64,000 nt of DNA, from assembly GCA_002256435.1 (NCBI GenBank), contig NKJC01000001.1:1550001-1614000 (forward strand). The letters are read 5' to 3'. Source of the stretch: Chitinophagaceae bacterium BSSC1 (lineage in GTDB: Bacteria; Bacteroidota; Bacteroidia; Chitinophagales; Chitinophagaceae). The notes under the pieces were generated by a model that had not been told where the DNA came from, did not search any database, and worked only from the letters and a program-made list of their open reading frames with translations. A program made the position numbers and the translations under genes. Positions 16,732 through 25,144 of this stretch are shown in pieces (position 1 is the stretch's first letter; every line of letters begins with the position of its first letter).

Positions 16732-18903
16732 ATGCGTTTATTGTCAATATTGAAATCTTGTTTGCTATTAGCTTTTTCACTTGTATGGCTGTTTGCTTGC
16801 GGACCCAAGAAGCCCTATGAATGGACCCGCTATGGCGGCAATGCATTTAACAACCATTACTCTCCATTAGCGTTGATTGATACCAATAATGTGGCATCGC
16901 TCAGCGTGGCTTGGGAATATCACTCAGGGGATGCAGATGAGAAAACGCAGATTCAAACCAATCCACTCATTATTGATGGTGTTCTATATGGTGTATCGCC
17001 CAAGCTAAAACTATTTGCACTGGATGCTGCAACCGGAAAAGAGTTGTGGAATTTTAATCCAGTAGATACCAATACCCTTGAAGTAAAGGGGCGTGGTTAT
17101 TTCTCTATGAATGTTTGCAGAGGGCTTAGTTATTTTAAGGGCGATGATCAAGACCAACGTCTTTTCTATTCAGCGGGAGGATACTTGCATTGTATAGATG
17201 CTCACACAGGCAAACCCATAAAAAGCTTTGGTACCAATGGTTGGATTGATTTGCACAATGACCTTGGCCGTGACTTGAGTCAATATTATGTTGCGGCTAC
17301 TACGCCGGGTATGGTTTATAAAGACATGATCATTATTGGTAGCCGCGTAGCCGAAGACGCTGCTGCTGCACCCGGTCATATTCGTGCTTATGATGTGCAC
17401 AGTGGTAAACTACGTTGGATTTTTCATACCATTCCGCATCCAGGTGAAGCAGGTTTTGAATCTTGGGCCAACAAAGAAGCTTACCAACATATTGGTGGCG
17501 CCAATGCTTGGTCTGGTTTTAGTTTGGATGAAGAGAAGGGGATTTTGTTTGCACCCATTGGTTCTGCCAGTTATGATTTTTATGGTGGCAAAAGAACAGG
17601 TGATAATTTGTTTGCTAATTCTGTTTTAGCATTAGATGCAGCAACTGGCAAACGCATCTGGCATTTTCAAACTGTGCACCATGATATCTGGGATAGAGAC
17701 TTACCCACGGCACCAGTGGTTGTGAATCTTCAAAAAGATGGCAAACAAATTGAAGCAGTGGCACAAGTTACCAAGAGTGGTTTTGTGTTCTTGTTAGAGA
17801 GAAATACTGGTAAGCCAGTGTATCCCATTGTAGAAACGGCGGTGCCCACTCAAACGGAATTGTTGGGAGAAAAGACATCGCCCACGCAACCCATTCCTAC
17901 TGTGATTGCTCCTTTTGTACGTCAGACCTTATTAGAAAAGGATTTAAACAGGCTGGTGCCCGATACTTCTTTTAAAGACATTCAACAAAGACTGGCTTCT
18001 TACAAAACGGGTCATCTATATAATCCTCCATCTAAACAGGGAACAGTAATCTTTCCTGGTTTTGATGGTGGTGCAGAATGGGGTGGTCCCGCTGTGGATC
18101 CTAGTACCGGAATCATGTATGTGAATGCTAGTGAAATGCCTTGGATCTTAACCATGGTAGACAGAAAAGCAAAGTCTGATGCAAAAGAAACCAATTTGGA
18201 TGCAGGCAAACGTTTGTACCAAACCACTTGTATGCCCTGTCATGGTCCTGAAAGAAAGGGCGGCGGAAATTACCCCAGTTTACTTGACGCTAAAAAGAAA
18301 TACAATGAGGAACAATTTGTGGCATTGGTCACTGCAGGAAAACAAATGATGCCTGCCATGAGTCAACTTGCTCCCTCAGAGAAAATAGCAATAGCCAGTT
18401 TTATCCTTGACCTAAAAGACAAGCAGGGCAAGGCTTTTGAAGCACCTGCTCGCCCTGTTGATCCTTGGTTAGAACTGCCCTATACCTCTACGGGTTACAA
18501 TAAATTCTTGACAAAAGAGGGTTATCCTGCCGTAATGCCACCATGGGGAACCCTTACTGCCATTGATTTAAATACGGGTAAACAGGTTTGGAAAGATACG
18601 CTGGGCGATTACCCGGAGTTGAAAGCCAAGGGTATTCATACGGGTACTGAAAATTATGGTGGCGCGGTAGTTACGGCTGGTGGTCTTTTGTTTATTGCTG
18701 CTACCAAGGACAGTAAGTTCCGTGCTTATAACAAAAGAACCGGGAAACTTTTATTGGAATTGGATTTACCTGCACCAGGTTTTGCTACACCCGCGGTTTA
18801 TGAAAAAAATGGCAAACAATATATTGTGATTGCTTGTGGTGGTGGTAAACTAAAATCAAAAACCAGCGATACCTATCTAGCTTTTAGCATTAACAAACCT
18901 TGA
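16732..18903 (+). CDS. Quinoprotein (PQQ) dehydrogenase with c-type haem
   Basis: A 723-residue lipoprotein-type quinoprotein. The N-terminus has a lipobox (FSLVWLFACGPKK). The eight-blade propeller of PQQ alcohol/glucose dehydrogenases begins at EWTRYGGNAFNNHYSPL, with tryptophan-docking repeats such as LDAATGKELW, LDAATGKRIW and a final DLNTGKQVW. A single cytochrome c domain is inserted before the last blades: haem-attachment CMPCH near residue 500 and a likely distal Met ligand in MMPAMSQLAP. It would oxidise sugars or alcohols outside the cytoplasmic membrane and pass electrons to the chain. No PQQ biosynthesis genes are in the window, so the cofactor may be scavenged. Substrate not determinable by eye. 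Confidence 0.88.
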   Translation: MRLLSILKSCLLLAFSLVWLFACGPKKPYEWTRYGGNAFNNHYSPLALIDTNNVASLSVAWEYHSGDADEKTQIQTNPLIIDGVLYGVSPKLKLFALDAATGKELWNFNPVDTNTLEVKGRGYFSMNVCRGLSYFKGDDQDQRLFYSAGGYLHCIDAHTGKPIKSFGTNGWIDLHNDLGRDLSQYYVAATTPGMVYKDMIIIGSRVAEDAAAAPGHIRAYDVHSGKLRWIFHTIPHPGEAGFESWANKEAYQHIGGANAWSGFSLDEEKGILFAPIGSASYDFYGGKRTGDNLFANSVLALDAATGKRIWHFQTVHHDIWDRDLPTAPVVVNLQKDGKQIEAVAQVTKSGFVFLLERNTGKPVYPIVETAVPTQTELLGEKTSPTQPIPTVIAPFVRQTLLEKDLNRLVPDTSFKDIQQRLASYKTGHLYNPPSKQGTVIFPGFDGGAEWGGPAVDPSTGIMYVNASEMPWILTMVDRKAKSDAKETNLDAGKRLYQTTCMPCHGPERKGGGNYPSLLDAKKKYNEEQFVALVTAGKQMMPAMSQLAPSEKIAIASFILDLKDKQGKAFEAPARPVDPWLELPYTSTGYNKFLTKEGYPAVMPPWGTLTAIDLNTGKQVWKDTLGDYPELKAKGIHTGTENYGGAVVTAGGLLFIAATKDSKFRAYNKRTGKLLLELDLPAPGFATPAVYEKNGKQYIVIACGGGKLKSKTSDTYLAFSINKP

Positions 18904-19887
18904 TTATCCAAGAAACTGAATGGTCTTGGTGTCTAGTGCAATAAAAACAATCTCATTTTTTTGAACATGTTTGTTCAAAGTATGGATATAGATAATGGTG
19001 TCTTCTACCACTAATTCTAATTCAAAAAATCCTACCATGAATTGGATGTTGCGCACTTGTGCGGCCACACCATGATCCACACTAGCTAGTCTAAAATTCC
19101 CTGGCCGCACAAAGATTCTCTTACCCAGTGGCGCTGTACCACTATATGGCAAAAGTAAATCGGCAATATGCGGGGGCAGAATTTGGTACTTGCCCAAGAG
19201 TGCTGCTGTATATGCGTTTGTGGGGTGTTGGTATACTTGCTCTGGTGCGCCTGACTGCACAATTTTTCCGTGTTGCATCAGCATCACTTCATCGGCCCAT
19301 GGCAAAATATCGGTTGGATCATGCGAGACCAAAAGACAGGTAATTTGTAAGGTTTCTCCGATCTCTCTGATTACATCCTTCAGGATATTTTTATGAATCA
19401 AATCCAAATTGGAATAGGGCTCGTCTAGCAAAAGCAATTTGGGTGAACCAATTAACAATCGCGCAATGGCAATGCGTTGGCGCTCTCCTCCAGACAGTTG
19501 ATCCGTTTTTCGCTTGACCAAGTGGTTGATCATGCAAACCTCAAAAATGGCATTGGCCATTTCATCGCTGAGCTTATTGGCATAAGACAATAATTCTTCT
19601 ACTCTATAAGAATTGCGGAGTTCAAAATGTTGGGAGAGATAAGCAATATCTGGATGACCGGGTACCAATCTAAATTCTGGACCTAGCACGTGCTTGTCTT
19701 GGAAAAAAATCATGCCGTCACTGGGTTGTTCTAGCCCAGCAATCATTTTGAGCAGACTGCTTTTCCCTGATCCAGTTTCTCCCGCAATGGCCAGTTTTTG
19801 AAAAGGGGCTTGGGTAAAGCTCACAGCATCTACAACAGGTTTACCGTTCTGTAGTTTGCTGATATTATTTACCTCTAAAAAGCCCAT
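18904..19887 (-). CDS. ABC transporter ATP-binding protein, TOBE-type, orphan
   Basis: A 327-residue ATPase with Walker A GETGSGKSSL, signature LSGGERQRIAIARLL, Walker B KLLLLDEPYSNLD and the H-loop LVSHDPTDILPW. About residues 235-327 look like a C-terminal regulatory (TOBE-like) region, with GKRIFVRPGNFRLA. This is the layout of the Pot/Fbp/CysA group, importers of iron, sulfate, molybdate or polyamines. No permease or binding-protein gene is adjacent: the quinoprotein gene ends at the next base on the other strand, and mscS lies upstream. The transported substrate cannot be assigned, and it may work with permeases elsewhere. Confidence 0.85.
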   Translation of the reverse strand: MGFLEVNNISKLQNGKPVVDAVSFTQAPFQKLAIAGETGSGKSSLLKMIAGLEQPSDGMIFFQDKHVLGPEFRLVPGHPDIAYLSQHFELRNSYRVEELLSYANKLSDEMANAIFEVCMINHLVKRKTDQLSGGERQRIAIARLLIGSPKLLLLDEPYSNLDLIHKNILKDVIREIGETLQITCLLVSHDPTDILPWADEVMLMQHGKIVQSGAPEQVYQHPTNAYTAALLGKYQILPPHIADLLLPYSGTAPLGKRIFVRPGNFRLASVDHGVAAQVRNIQFMVGFFELELVVEDTIIYIHTLNKHVQKNEIVFIALDTKTIQFLG

Positions 19888-19920
19888 GCCTCAAAGATAG
19901 GCAAGCGCTGCCATCTTTCT

Positions 19921-20727
19921 TTATTTGCTAATCACGATGCTGGTTGGGGTTGGACCACCAATACCTGCTGCATCATTAGCGCGTTTCAAAGCTTCTTGCA
20001 CTTGGGTAAACACGTCTCCAAAATTGGCTTCCAGGGTAAATGGTCTTAGACCCAAGGTTACACCACCTGCAATGCTGATGACGCTTACAGTTGGGGCTGG
20101 ATCTTTTAATACCAATGGATGTGCATTCATTACTTCTAGTGCAATGGCTTTGGCTTGGTCAATATTGGTATCGCCAGCTAAGAGCACATTTATGTCTACG
20201 CGCAAGCTGCCGTGTTTGGTATAGTTGATAATGGTACCATTGCTCAAAGCCCCATTGGCTAAAATGATGGTTTTGTTTTCTCCCGTTAAGAGAATGGTAT
20301 TAAAGATTTGAATTTCTAAGACGGTTCCTTTTTGTCCACCCGCTTCAATCAGGTCTCCAGTTTTAAATGGTTTGAACACCAAGATCAAAACTCCACCGGC
20401 AAAATTGGCCAGTGATCCTTGCAAGGCTAGACCAACGGCCAAACCCATGGCACCAATAATAGCCACAAAAGAAGTGGTTTCAATACCGAGCATTCCGGCA
20501 ACAGTAATGAGCAGCAATACTTTCAAACCCACAGACACCATACTAGACAAAAAAGACTGCAAAGAAGCGTCCACTTTGCGTTGATTCATGGTCTTCTTGG
20601 CCAATTTAGCCGTCCAGTTGATGATTGTTAAACCTATGATAAACACCAATAAGGCGGAAATCAATTTGGGTCCGAATCCGAATACCCAGTTTTGTAATTG
20701 CGTGGTAAAGCCAGTTAGTTTGTCCAT
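19921..20727 (-). CDS. mscS: Small-conductance mechanosensitive channel
   Basis: A 268-residue MscS-family channel. The pore helix TM3 and the following beta domain are unmistakable: AIIGAMGLAVGLALQGSLAN, then FAGGVLILVFKPFKTGDLIE and the AGGQKGTVLEIQIFNT strand. TM1 and TM2 lie at about residues 20-45 and 60-85. Such channels open under membrane tension and release solutes on osmotic downshock. Length and order match E. coli MscS (about 286 residues). It is followed by the orphan ABC ATPase after 33 bp, so co-transcription is possible but not shown. Confidence 0.93.
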   Translation of the reverse strand: MDKLTGFTTQLQNWVFGFGPKLISALLVFIIGLTIINWTAKLAKKTMNQRKVDASLQSFLSSMVSVGLKVLLLITVAGMLGIETTSFVAIIGAMGLAVGLALQGSLANFAGGVLILVFKPFKTGDLIEAGGQKGTVLEIQIFNTILLTGENKTIILANGALSNGTIINYTKHGSLRVDINVLLAGDTNIDQAKAIALEVMNAHPLVLKDPAPTVSVISIAGGVTLGLRPFTLEANFGDVFTQVQEALKRANDAAGIGGPTPTSIVISK

Positions 20728-20796
20728 GATTAATTTTTTGCGTTTACAAATTAATTAAAAATTGGATAGAACTTTCAAGGATACCACTTCAAAGAT

Positions 20797-20820
20797 TGTA
20801 TCAATTTAGCATTTGATACA
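20797..20820. other. Inverted repeat between mscS and crp-like gene
   Basis: Exact 8-bp arms TGTATCAA/TTGATACA with an 8-base loop lie 70 bp upstream of mscS. No T-run follows on either strand, which argues against an intrinsic terminator. It could be a regulator-binding site or a weak hairpin. The remaining bases of this 207-bp gap show nothing I can name. Confidence 0.4.
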
Positions 20821-20934
20821 TTATTTCCAACTATAGACAATGGCAGTTCTGGTTTCTCCCCAGTAGTTGACCCTTTGAAAGGTGCTTCTTTTTGTGAAGG
20901 GTGCAAGGTGTTTTGGAAACTGTGGAATGGCATT

Positions 20935-21501
20935 TTATTTTTCAGTCAATTTAAGTAGTTCACGATTTAAACTTCTGATACTGATACCAAGATATTCTGC
21001 CAAGTCTTTTTTACTAATGGTTAGATTTTGTTCTTTTTGCAATTTTAATATTTTGGAAAGAGCACTTTCAACTGTATTTAATTGCTGGAAAGAAGACCTA
21101 AGTGCTGTATTTCTTAAGCGAGTTGCCAATTCTACCAATAATAGCGCATTAAAATTTTTGCTATTCAACAAGAGATTTTTAAAAACACCAAGCTCAATTT
21201 TATAAACCAATAAATCAGTCATTGCAAAAACAGTAGTAATTGTTTTGCAATCTAAAATGGCTTCAATTTCACCAATGATCTCACCATTTCCAAGAAATTC
21301 AACAAGGTAATTTTTATTATTATCTTCATTAATCACGCATTTGCAAACACCCTCTTTGATAATAAAGACATGTTTGATAAATCTATTGGCTTCAAGGATT
21401 GGCTGATTTTTTTTGAAACTAACTAACTTGAATCCACTACCTGTTTCTTCAGAATCAAATGTTGCAATAAAATTTAATAGTTCCTTATTCTTCAATATCA
21501 T
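20935..21501 (-). CDS. Crp/Fnr-family transcription regulator
   Basis: A 188-residue regulator with an N-terminal cyclic-nucleotide-binding fold (FIIKEGVCKCVINE, FLGNGEIIGEIEAILD). The C-terminal winged helix has the recognition region LTISKKDLAEYLGISIRSLNRE, close to the typical Crp-family segment. It is slightly shorter than E. coli Crp. No cysteine cluster for an Fnr-type iron-sulfur centre is visible. It is divergent from the adenosine deaminase with only 59 bp between start codons, so it may regulate that gene, itself, or both. Effector unknown. Confidence 0.85.
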   Translation of the reverse strand: MILKNKELLNFIATFDSEETGSGFKLVSFKKNQPILEANRFIKHVFIIKEGVCKCVINEDNNKNYLVEFLGNGEIIGEIEAILDCKTITTVFAMTDLLVYKIELGVFKNLLLNSKNFNALLLVELATRLRNTALRSSFQQLNTVESALSKILKLQKEQNLTISKKDLAEYLGISIRSLNRELLKLTEK

Positions 21502-21560
21502 GGGACAAATGTCCCAATTTCAAACAAACCAATCAGCTATTTTGCATATTATTTATTCTT

Positions 21561-22613
21561 ATGAAAAGATGGATTACCTTAATTTTTATAGCTATGATAT
21601 TATCAACAACCTCCAATGCGCAGGGTCAACAAGATAAAGACCTACCCAAGGTTGAACTGCATTTGCATTTGGACTGTTCCTTAAGTTATGAGGTGGTCAA
21701 TGCTATCAATCCAAATATCAGTTATGATGTTTATAAGGAGTCATTTATTGCTCCTCCCAAGTGTACGGATTTGGCAGATTATATCACTAGGGCCATCAAA
21801 GGTTTTGAATTGATGCAAACCAAAGAACAGTTAAGATTGGTAACCCTAGATCTTTTTAAGCAACTAAAGGAGGATCATGTAGTGTATGCAGAGATTAGAT
21901 TTGCCCCTTTGCAGCATGTATATAAAGGATTAACAGCAAATGAAGTGGTTGAAGCAGTTAACCAAGCCACCGAAGAAGGCATCAAGAAATATGAGGTTGA
22001 AGCAGGAATCATTCTTTGTACCCTCAGACATTATACAGAAGCTCAAAGTTTGGAAACAGCTGAATTGGTAAAAAATTTCAAAGACACTCATATTGTTGGT
22101 TTTGATATTGCTGCAGATGAGGCTGGATTTCCAATAGACAATCATATAAAAGCGTTTAGTCAAGTACGCCAAAATGGTATTCCCTGTACTGCTCATGCTG
22201 GAGAGGCTAAAGGAGCTGGAAGCGTTTGGGAAACCTTGCAAAAATTACACCCTCAAAGAATTGGGCATGGAGTAAGAAGTGCGGAAGACAAGAACTTATT
22301 GTTGTTTTTAAAAGAAAATGATATTCATCTAGAGATTTGTCCAACAAGTAATATTCAAACCAATGTATTTGACAAAATAGAAAACCATCCTCTTAATACC
22401 ATATATAATTCAGGAGTATCCATGGGATTAAATACTGATGCAAGAACTATTTCAAATGTTAGTTTGAGTTCTGAATATGGGTTGGTTAGAAAAGTATTTA
22501 ATTGGGATAATAGCCAGTTGAAGAAATGCAATTTGGAGGCGATAAATCATTCTTTTGCTAAGGAGGATATTAAGAGGAAGATTAGGAGTATTATAGAGGT
22601 TTCTTATAAATAG
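21561..22613 (+). CDS. add: Adenosine deaminase with signal peptide
   Basis: A 350-residue adenosine deaminase (adenosine to inosine). The zinc and catalytic motifs are in order: VELHLHLDCSL (two His ligands), TAHAGEAKGAGSVW (His, Glu), HPQRIGHGVR and GLNTDARTIS (Asp). Residues 1-20 (KRWITLIFIAMILSTTSNAQ) are a clear signal peptide, which is unusual because bacterial Add is normally cytoplasmic. The protein would act in the periplasm, or outside the cell if further sorted, in purine salvage. No nucleoside transporter is adjacent. The start is well fixed because the signal peptide begins at the first Met. Confidence 0.9.
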   Translation: MKRWITLIFIAMILSTTSNAQGQQDKDLPKVELHLHLDCSLSYEVVNAINPNISYDVYKESFIAPPKCTDLADYITRAIKGFELMQTKEQLRLVTLDLFKQLKEDHVVYAEIRFAPLQHVYKGLTANEVVEAVNQATEEGIKKYEVEAGIILCTLRHYTEAQSLETAELVKNFKDTHIVGFDIAADEAGFPIDNHIKAFSQVRQNGIPCTAHAGEAKGAGSVWETLQKLHPQRIGHGVRSAEDKNLLLFLKENDIHLEICPTSNIQTNVFDKIENHPLNTIYNSGVSMGLNTDARTISNVSLSSEYGLVRKVFNWDNSQLKKCNLEAINHSFAKEDIKRKIRSIIEVSYK

Positions 22614-22640
22614 GATGTACTGAAAAATGGAAATTTTCTT

Positions 22641-22738
22641 GCTGGGATTGTTGGCTGCGCCAACTTCCCTCCAATTGGAGCATACTCAAAAATGCAAATC
22701 ATTCCTGCTGGGATTGTTGGCTGCGCCAACTTCCCTCC
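22641..22738. repeat. Two exact 32-bp direct repeats with internal hairpin
   Basis: A 32-bp unit occurs exactly twice, at 22641-22672 and 22707-22738, 66 bp apart. Each contains the small hairpin TTGGC-TGC-GCCAA and ends in CTTCCCTCC. The stretch from 22614 to 22960 holds no gene I can support; it contains these repeats, a long inverted repeat and a terminator. Confidence 0.75.
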
Positions 22739-22801
22739 GCATTGAGCTAGCGCAAAGCTCCAATGTAAATAATGAGGGTTTTTATTAGTGAGATTCGCAT
22801 T

Positions 22802-22913
22802 AGGCATTCTCCAAAAGCCCTCGCTTCGCTCGTGTAAGGCCTTTGCTCCGACGCAATCAAGCAAGCTTGTTGCGCCTGCGCTGCGGCCTTACGGTGGCTT
22901 TTGGAGAAGGCCT
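22802..22913. repeat. 112-bp cruciform-like nested inverted repeat
   Basis: Outer arms of 18 bp at 22802-22819 and 22896-22913 match with one mismatch (core TTCTCCAAAAGCC against GGCTTTTGGAGAA). Inside lie a second pair GTAAGGCC/GGCCTTAC (22834-22841 and 22885-22892) and a third centred on AAGCAAGCTT with GCAA/TTGC flanks. The whole would fold into one long hairpin in RNA or single-stranded DNA. It resembles extragenic palindromic elements and lies just outside the island's left end. Confidence 0.7.
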
Positions 22914-22931
22914 GAGGTAAGTTCTGTGCAT

Positions 22932-22962
22932 AAAAAAAGCTCCTCAATTTATTGAGAAGCTT
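22932..22962 (-). terminator. Displaced original tRNA-Lys terminator
   Basis: On the minus strand, AAGCTTCTCAAT and ATTGAGGAGCTT pair with one mismatch and are followed by a run of T. It directly follows the leftover tRNA-Lys 3' end (22961-22978). It is best explained as the terminator that served the tRNA before the island inserted. Confidence 0.75.
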
Positions 22963-22978
22963 TGTGATCCCGCTGGGA
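22961..22978 (+). repeat. Left attachment repeat (attL), tRNA-Lys 3' end copy
   Basis: The 18 bases TTTGTGATCCCGCTGGGA recur exactly at 36340-36357, inside the tRNA-Lys gene. They correspond to the 3' acceptor strand, discriminator and part of the T stem. After this copy the sequence departs from the tRNA, so it is a leftover fragment that marks the island's left boundary. Confidence 0.88.
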
Positions 22979-23009
22979 GGATTTTAGGTCAAAAGTTATT
23001 TAAACAAGG

Positions 23010-23027
23010 TTGTACAAGTTTGTACAA
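23010..23027. promoter_or_regulatory. Tandem TTGTACAA palindromes near attL
   Basis: Two copies of the 8-bp palindrome TTGTACAA begin at 23010 and 23020, exactly 10 bp (one helical turn) apart, about 35 bp inside the left attachment repeat. They could be excisionase or integrase sites, or an operator of the integrase gene. Function inferred from position only. Confidence 0.45.
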
Positions 23028-23127
23028 AGATGAACATGTAACTCAATAATAGTAAGGGTTTCATGGAATTCAATTGCACATTTGTCTTCCAAACATGTAC
23101 AACGATGTTGATACCTGTTTAACTCTT

Positions 23128-23147
23128 TTGACACTAAAATTGACACC
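23128..23147 (+). promoter_or_regulatory. Paired TTGACACY sites, left (putative integrase arm sites)
   Basis: TTGACACT (23128) and TTGACACC (23140) are direct repeats 12 bp apart, just ahead of the chosen integrase start. A matching pair with 13-bp spacing sits inside the right end at 36267-36287 in the same orientation. Repeated short sites near both ends are typical of tyrosine-recombinase arm binding sites. Confidence 0.5.
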
Positions 23148-23151
23148 AAAT

Positions 23152-24453
23152 ATGGCAACGCTTAAATTTTATCTGCAACCGCAAAACAAGAAAAACCGCT
23201 ATCCTGTAATGATGGTCTATCAGGAAAAAGGGAAGAAATTCCGCTTTTACACCAGAGCCACAGTAAAAAAGGAGAATTGGGTAAAAAATAGTTTTAAACC
23301 AATTAGCCTAGAAGATTTTGAGATTAAAGAACGGTTTACTGTTTGTCAAAAAGTGATTTCAGAGATTGAAAAAGAGGCTGTTTTACAAAAAAGGACATTA
23401 TCAGTAGAGGAAATGGCCTTAGAATTTAGAGAAAGGATCAAGAAAACAGAAGCTTTTAGAGATTTAGAGTCCAAAGAGCCTTTCGAACCAATCAAAGAGA
23501 CTCAATCAGAGTTCTTTACCCATTTTGATGGATTTGTAGACCAAGCTAGATCAACTAAGGCTAGTGGAACAATTAAACATTATCTGGGCTTTAAACGGCT
23601 TCTATTGAAATACGAAGCATATACAGGAAGACTCATTCAGTTTGAGAACATTAATAGCCTGTTCTATCAAAACTTTCATCATTATTTGATCAATATTGAA
23701 AAAATGATGAATAATACAATAGGAGCACAGATTAAGGAATTAAAAGTTTTTTTAAATTATGCCATGAGGAATGAAATCACTGAGATCAAGTACAATTTCA
23801 AGGATTTTAAGACAATTAAAGAAGATGTAGATATTATTTCAATGACTGAAAATGAGTTATTTAGGCTTTATGAATGTAAAACGTTGAATCAGCAACAAGC
23901 ATTCGCAAGAGACTATGTTTGTTTTGAAAGCTTTACTGGATTAAGATTCTCAGATATTAGCCGTCTGAAAAATGAGAATATCAAGGAGGACTTTATTGAG
24001 TTAAGGACAAAAAAAACAAAAGATATCCTTTTTGTCCCCCTCAATGTATTTGCAAAGGAGATACTTGCCAAGTATGAAGGCAAGTATGAAGACCGTCCTT
24101 TGCCTCCGCCTTATGCCAATCAAAAGGTTAATGAGTATATCAAAGAAGCTGCAAAAGAGGCTAAAATTGATGATTTAACCATGGTTGAGAAGTTTAGTGG
24201 GGCAAACAGGATTGTATTTAGTAAGCCTAAATATGCCTTTATAAGTACCCATACAGGAAGAAGAACCTTTATTACCCTTTCACACGAAAAGGGAATGAAT
24301 ATTGAAATGATCATGAAAATTACAGGAATCAAAAAGTGGGACACATTAAAAAAATACCTCAAGGTTTCAGAAAAGAGTAAATTGATGAAGATGAACGAAT
24401 TCTGGAATCGAGATTCCATGAGAAATCATCCAATAATAAATATGAATTTATAG
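23152..24453 (+). CDS. int: Tyrosine recombinase (island integrase)
   Basis: A 433-residue phage-type integrase of the Bacteroidota kind. I take the ATG at 23152 (MATLKFYLQPQNKKNRYPV) because the N-terminal arm-binding domain begins there, although the frame is open further upstream. The SAM-like core-binding domain is around residues 125-220. In the catalytic domain, SFTGLRFSDISRLKNENI gives the first Arg, HTGRRTFITLSHEKGMN gives the His-x-x-Arg, and KKYLKVSEKSKL holds the Tyr. It would integrate and excise the element at the tRNA-Lys 3' end. It is adjacent to attL, the usual place. Confidence 0.93.
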   Translation: MATLKFYLQPQNKKNRYPVMMVYQEKGKKFRFYTRATVKKENWVKNSFKPISLEDFEIKERFTVCQKVISEIEKEAVLQKRTLSVEEMALEFRERIKKTEAFRDLESKEPFEPIKETQSEFFTHFDGFVDQARSTKASGTIKHYLGFKRLLLKYEAYTGRLIQFENINSLFYQNFHHYLINIEKMMNNTIGAQIKELKVFLNYAMRNEITEIKYNFKDFKTIKEDVDIISMTENELFRLYECKTLNQQQAFARDYVCFESFTGLRFSDISRLKNENIKEDFIELRTKKTKDILFVPLNVFAKEILAKYEGKYEDRPLPPPYANQKVNEYIKEAAKEAKIDDLTMVEKFSGANRIVFSKPKYAFISTHTGRRTFITLSHEKGMNIEMIMKITGIKKWDTLKKYLKVSEKSKLMKMNEFWNRDSMRNHPIINMNL

Positions 24454-24456
24454 GTC

Positions 24457-24759
24457 ATGTCATACATTAATAATTTAACCAAGTCTCAATTAGCAGCAGA
24501 ATTAAGTTTCCTATTGAAGCCATTACAAGATCAAGTTGCAAAGTTAGAAGGAGTAATAGATTCAATGAAAATGGATCGTTCTGGTCAAAAAGTTGAGTTT
24601 TTAAGCACCAAGGAAGTCCAAGAGCTTTTGGGTGTAAGTAGGGGAACAGTCTATAATTATATCAAAGCAGGTAAGCTTAACCAACACAATCTAAGCTCTG
24701 GGAAAGTAGTATTTGATAGGGAAGAGGTGATCAGATTTATCAAATTGACAAAAAAGTAA
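24457..24759 (+). CDS. Excisionase-like helix-turn-helix protein
   Basis: A 100-residue protein with a coiled N-terminus and a MerR/AlpA-type winged helix-turn-helix in the second half: FLSTKEVQELLGVSRGTVYN, YIKAGKLNQHNLSSGKVVF and DREEVIRFI. Proteins of this type in integrase neighbourhoods act as recombination directionality factors (Xis) or regulators. It begins 3 bp after the integrase stop, so the two are co-transcribed. Excisionase activity is inferred from position. Confidence 0.8.
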   Translation: MSYINNLTKSQLAAELSFLLKPLQDQVAKLEGVIDSMKMDRSGQKVEFLSTKEVQELLGVSRGTVYNYIKAGKLNQHNLSSGKVVFDREEVIRFIKLTKK

Positions 24760-24763
24760 ACAA

Positions 24764-25141
24764 ATGAAAAAGATTAATACAATTGAGAGTTCAAATATTG
24801 TAAAAGGATTTCTCACAAAATTCAAACTTGGATTAGAAGAAAAACCGTCAAAAGTGGAATATTTATGTTTGACAATAAAAGACCCCATTTATGAAAAATT
24901 GAACTGTGCGTACTTACAAACAAATGACCTTAAAGAAGGGATTTTGTATGAAGCAGTCACTAATAGATTTTTTATTATCAAACCAGACAGTTTAGGGGTG
25001 ATTAAAATGGATGAACTATCAAAATCAGTAAATACAATCTTTCCTAAGTTATTGAAGGACAAGATGTTTTGGGTTTGCGGTAATAAAAAAGATAAGGAAG
25101 TATTGTTGACAGATCTTGCTCAGACAAGTAAATCCATATAA
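24764..25141 (+). CDS. Island protein of unknown function
   Basis: A 125-residue protein, not recognised. It has no membrane segment or signal peptide. The middle part (EYLCLTIKDPIYEKLNCAYL and YEAVTNRFFIIKPDSLGV) looks like alternating strands of a small folded domain, and the end holds two cysteine-free helices. It is tightly packed: it starts 4 bp after the excisionase-like gene and is followed 3 bp later by another HTH gene, so it belongs to the integrase transcript. Confidence 0.65.
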   Translation: MKKINTIESSNIVKGFLTKFKLGLEEKPSKVEYLCLTIKDPIYEKLNCAYLQTNDLKEGILYEAVTNRFFIIKPDSLGVIKMDELSKSVNTIFPKLLKDKMFWVCGNKKDKEVLLTDLAQTSKSI

Positions 25142-25144
25142 TTT

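Noticed and set aside
22604-22864. 86-codon minus-strand frame after adenosine deaminase
   Set aside because: It is made of the translated direct repeats and hairpins and has no family signature.
23074-23151. Upstream extension of the integrase
   Set aside because: Non-ATG start, and it includes the TTGACACY site pair; integrase homology begins at the ATG at 23152.
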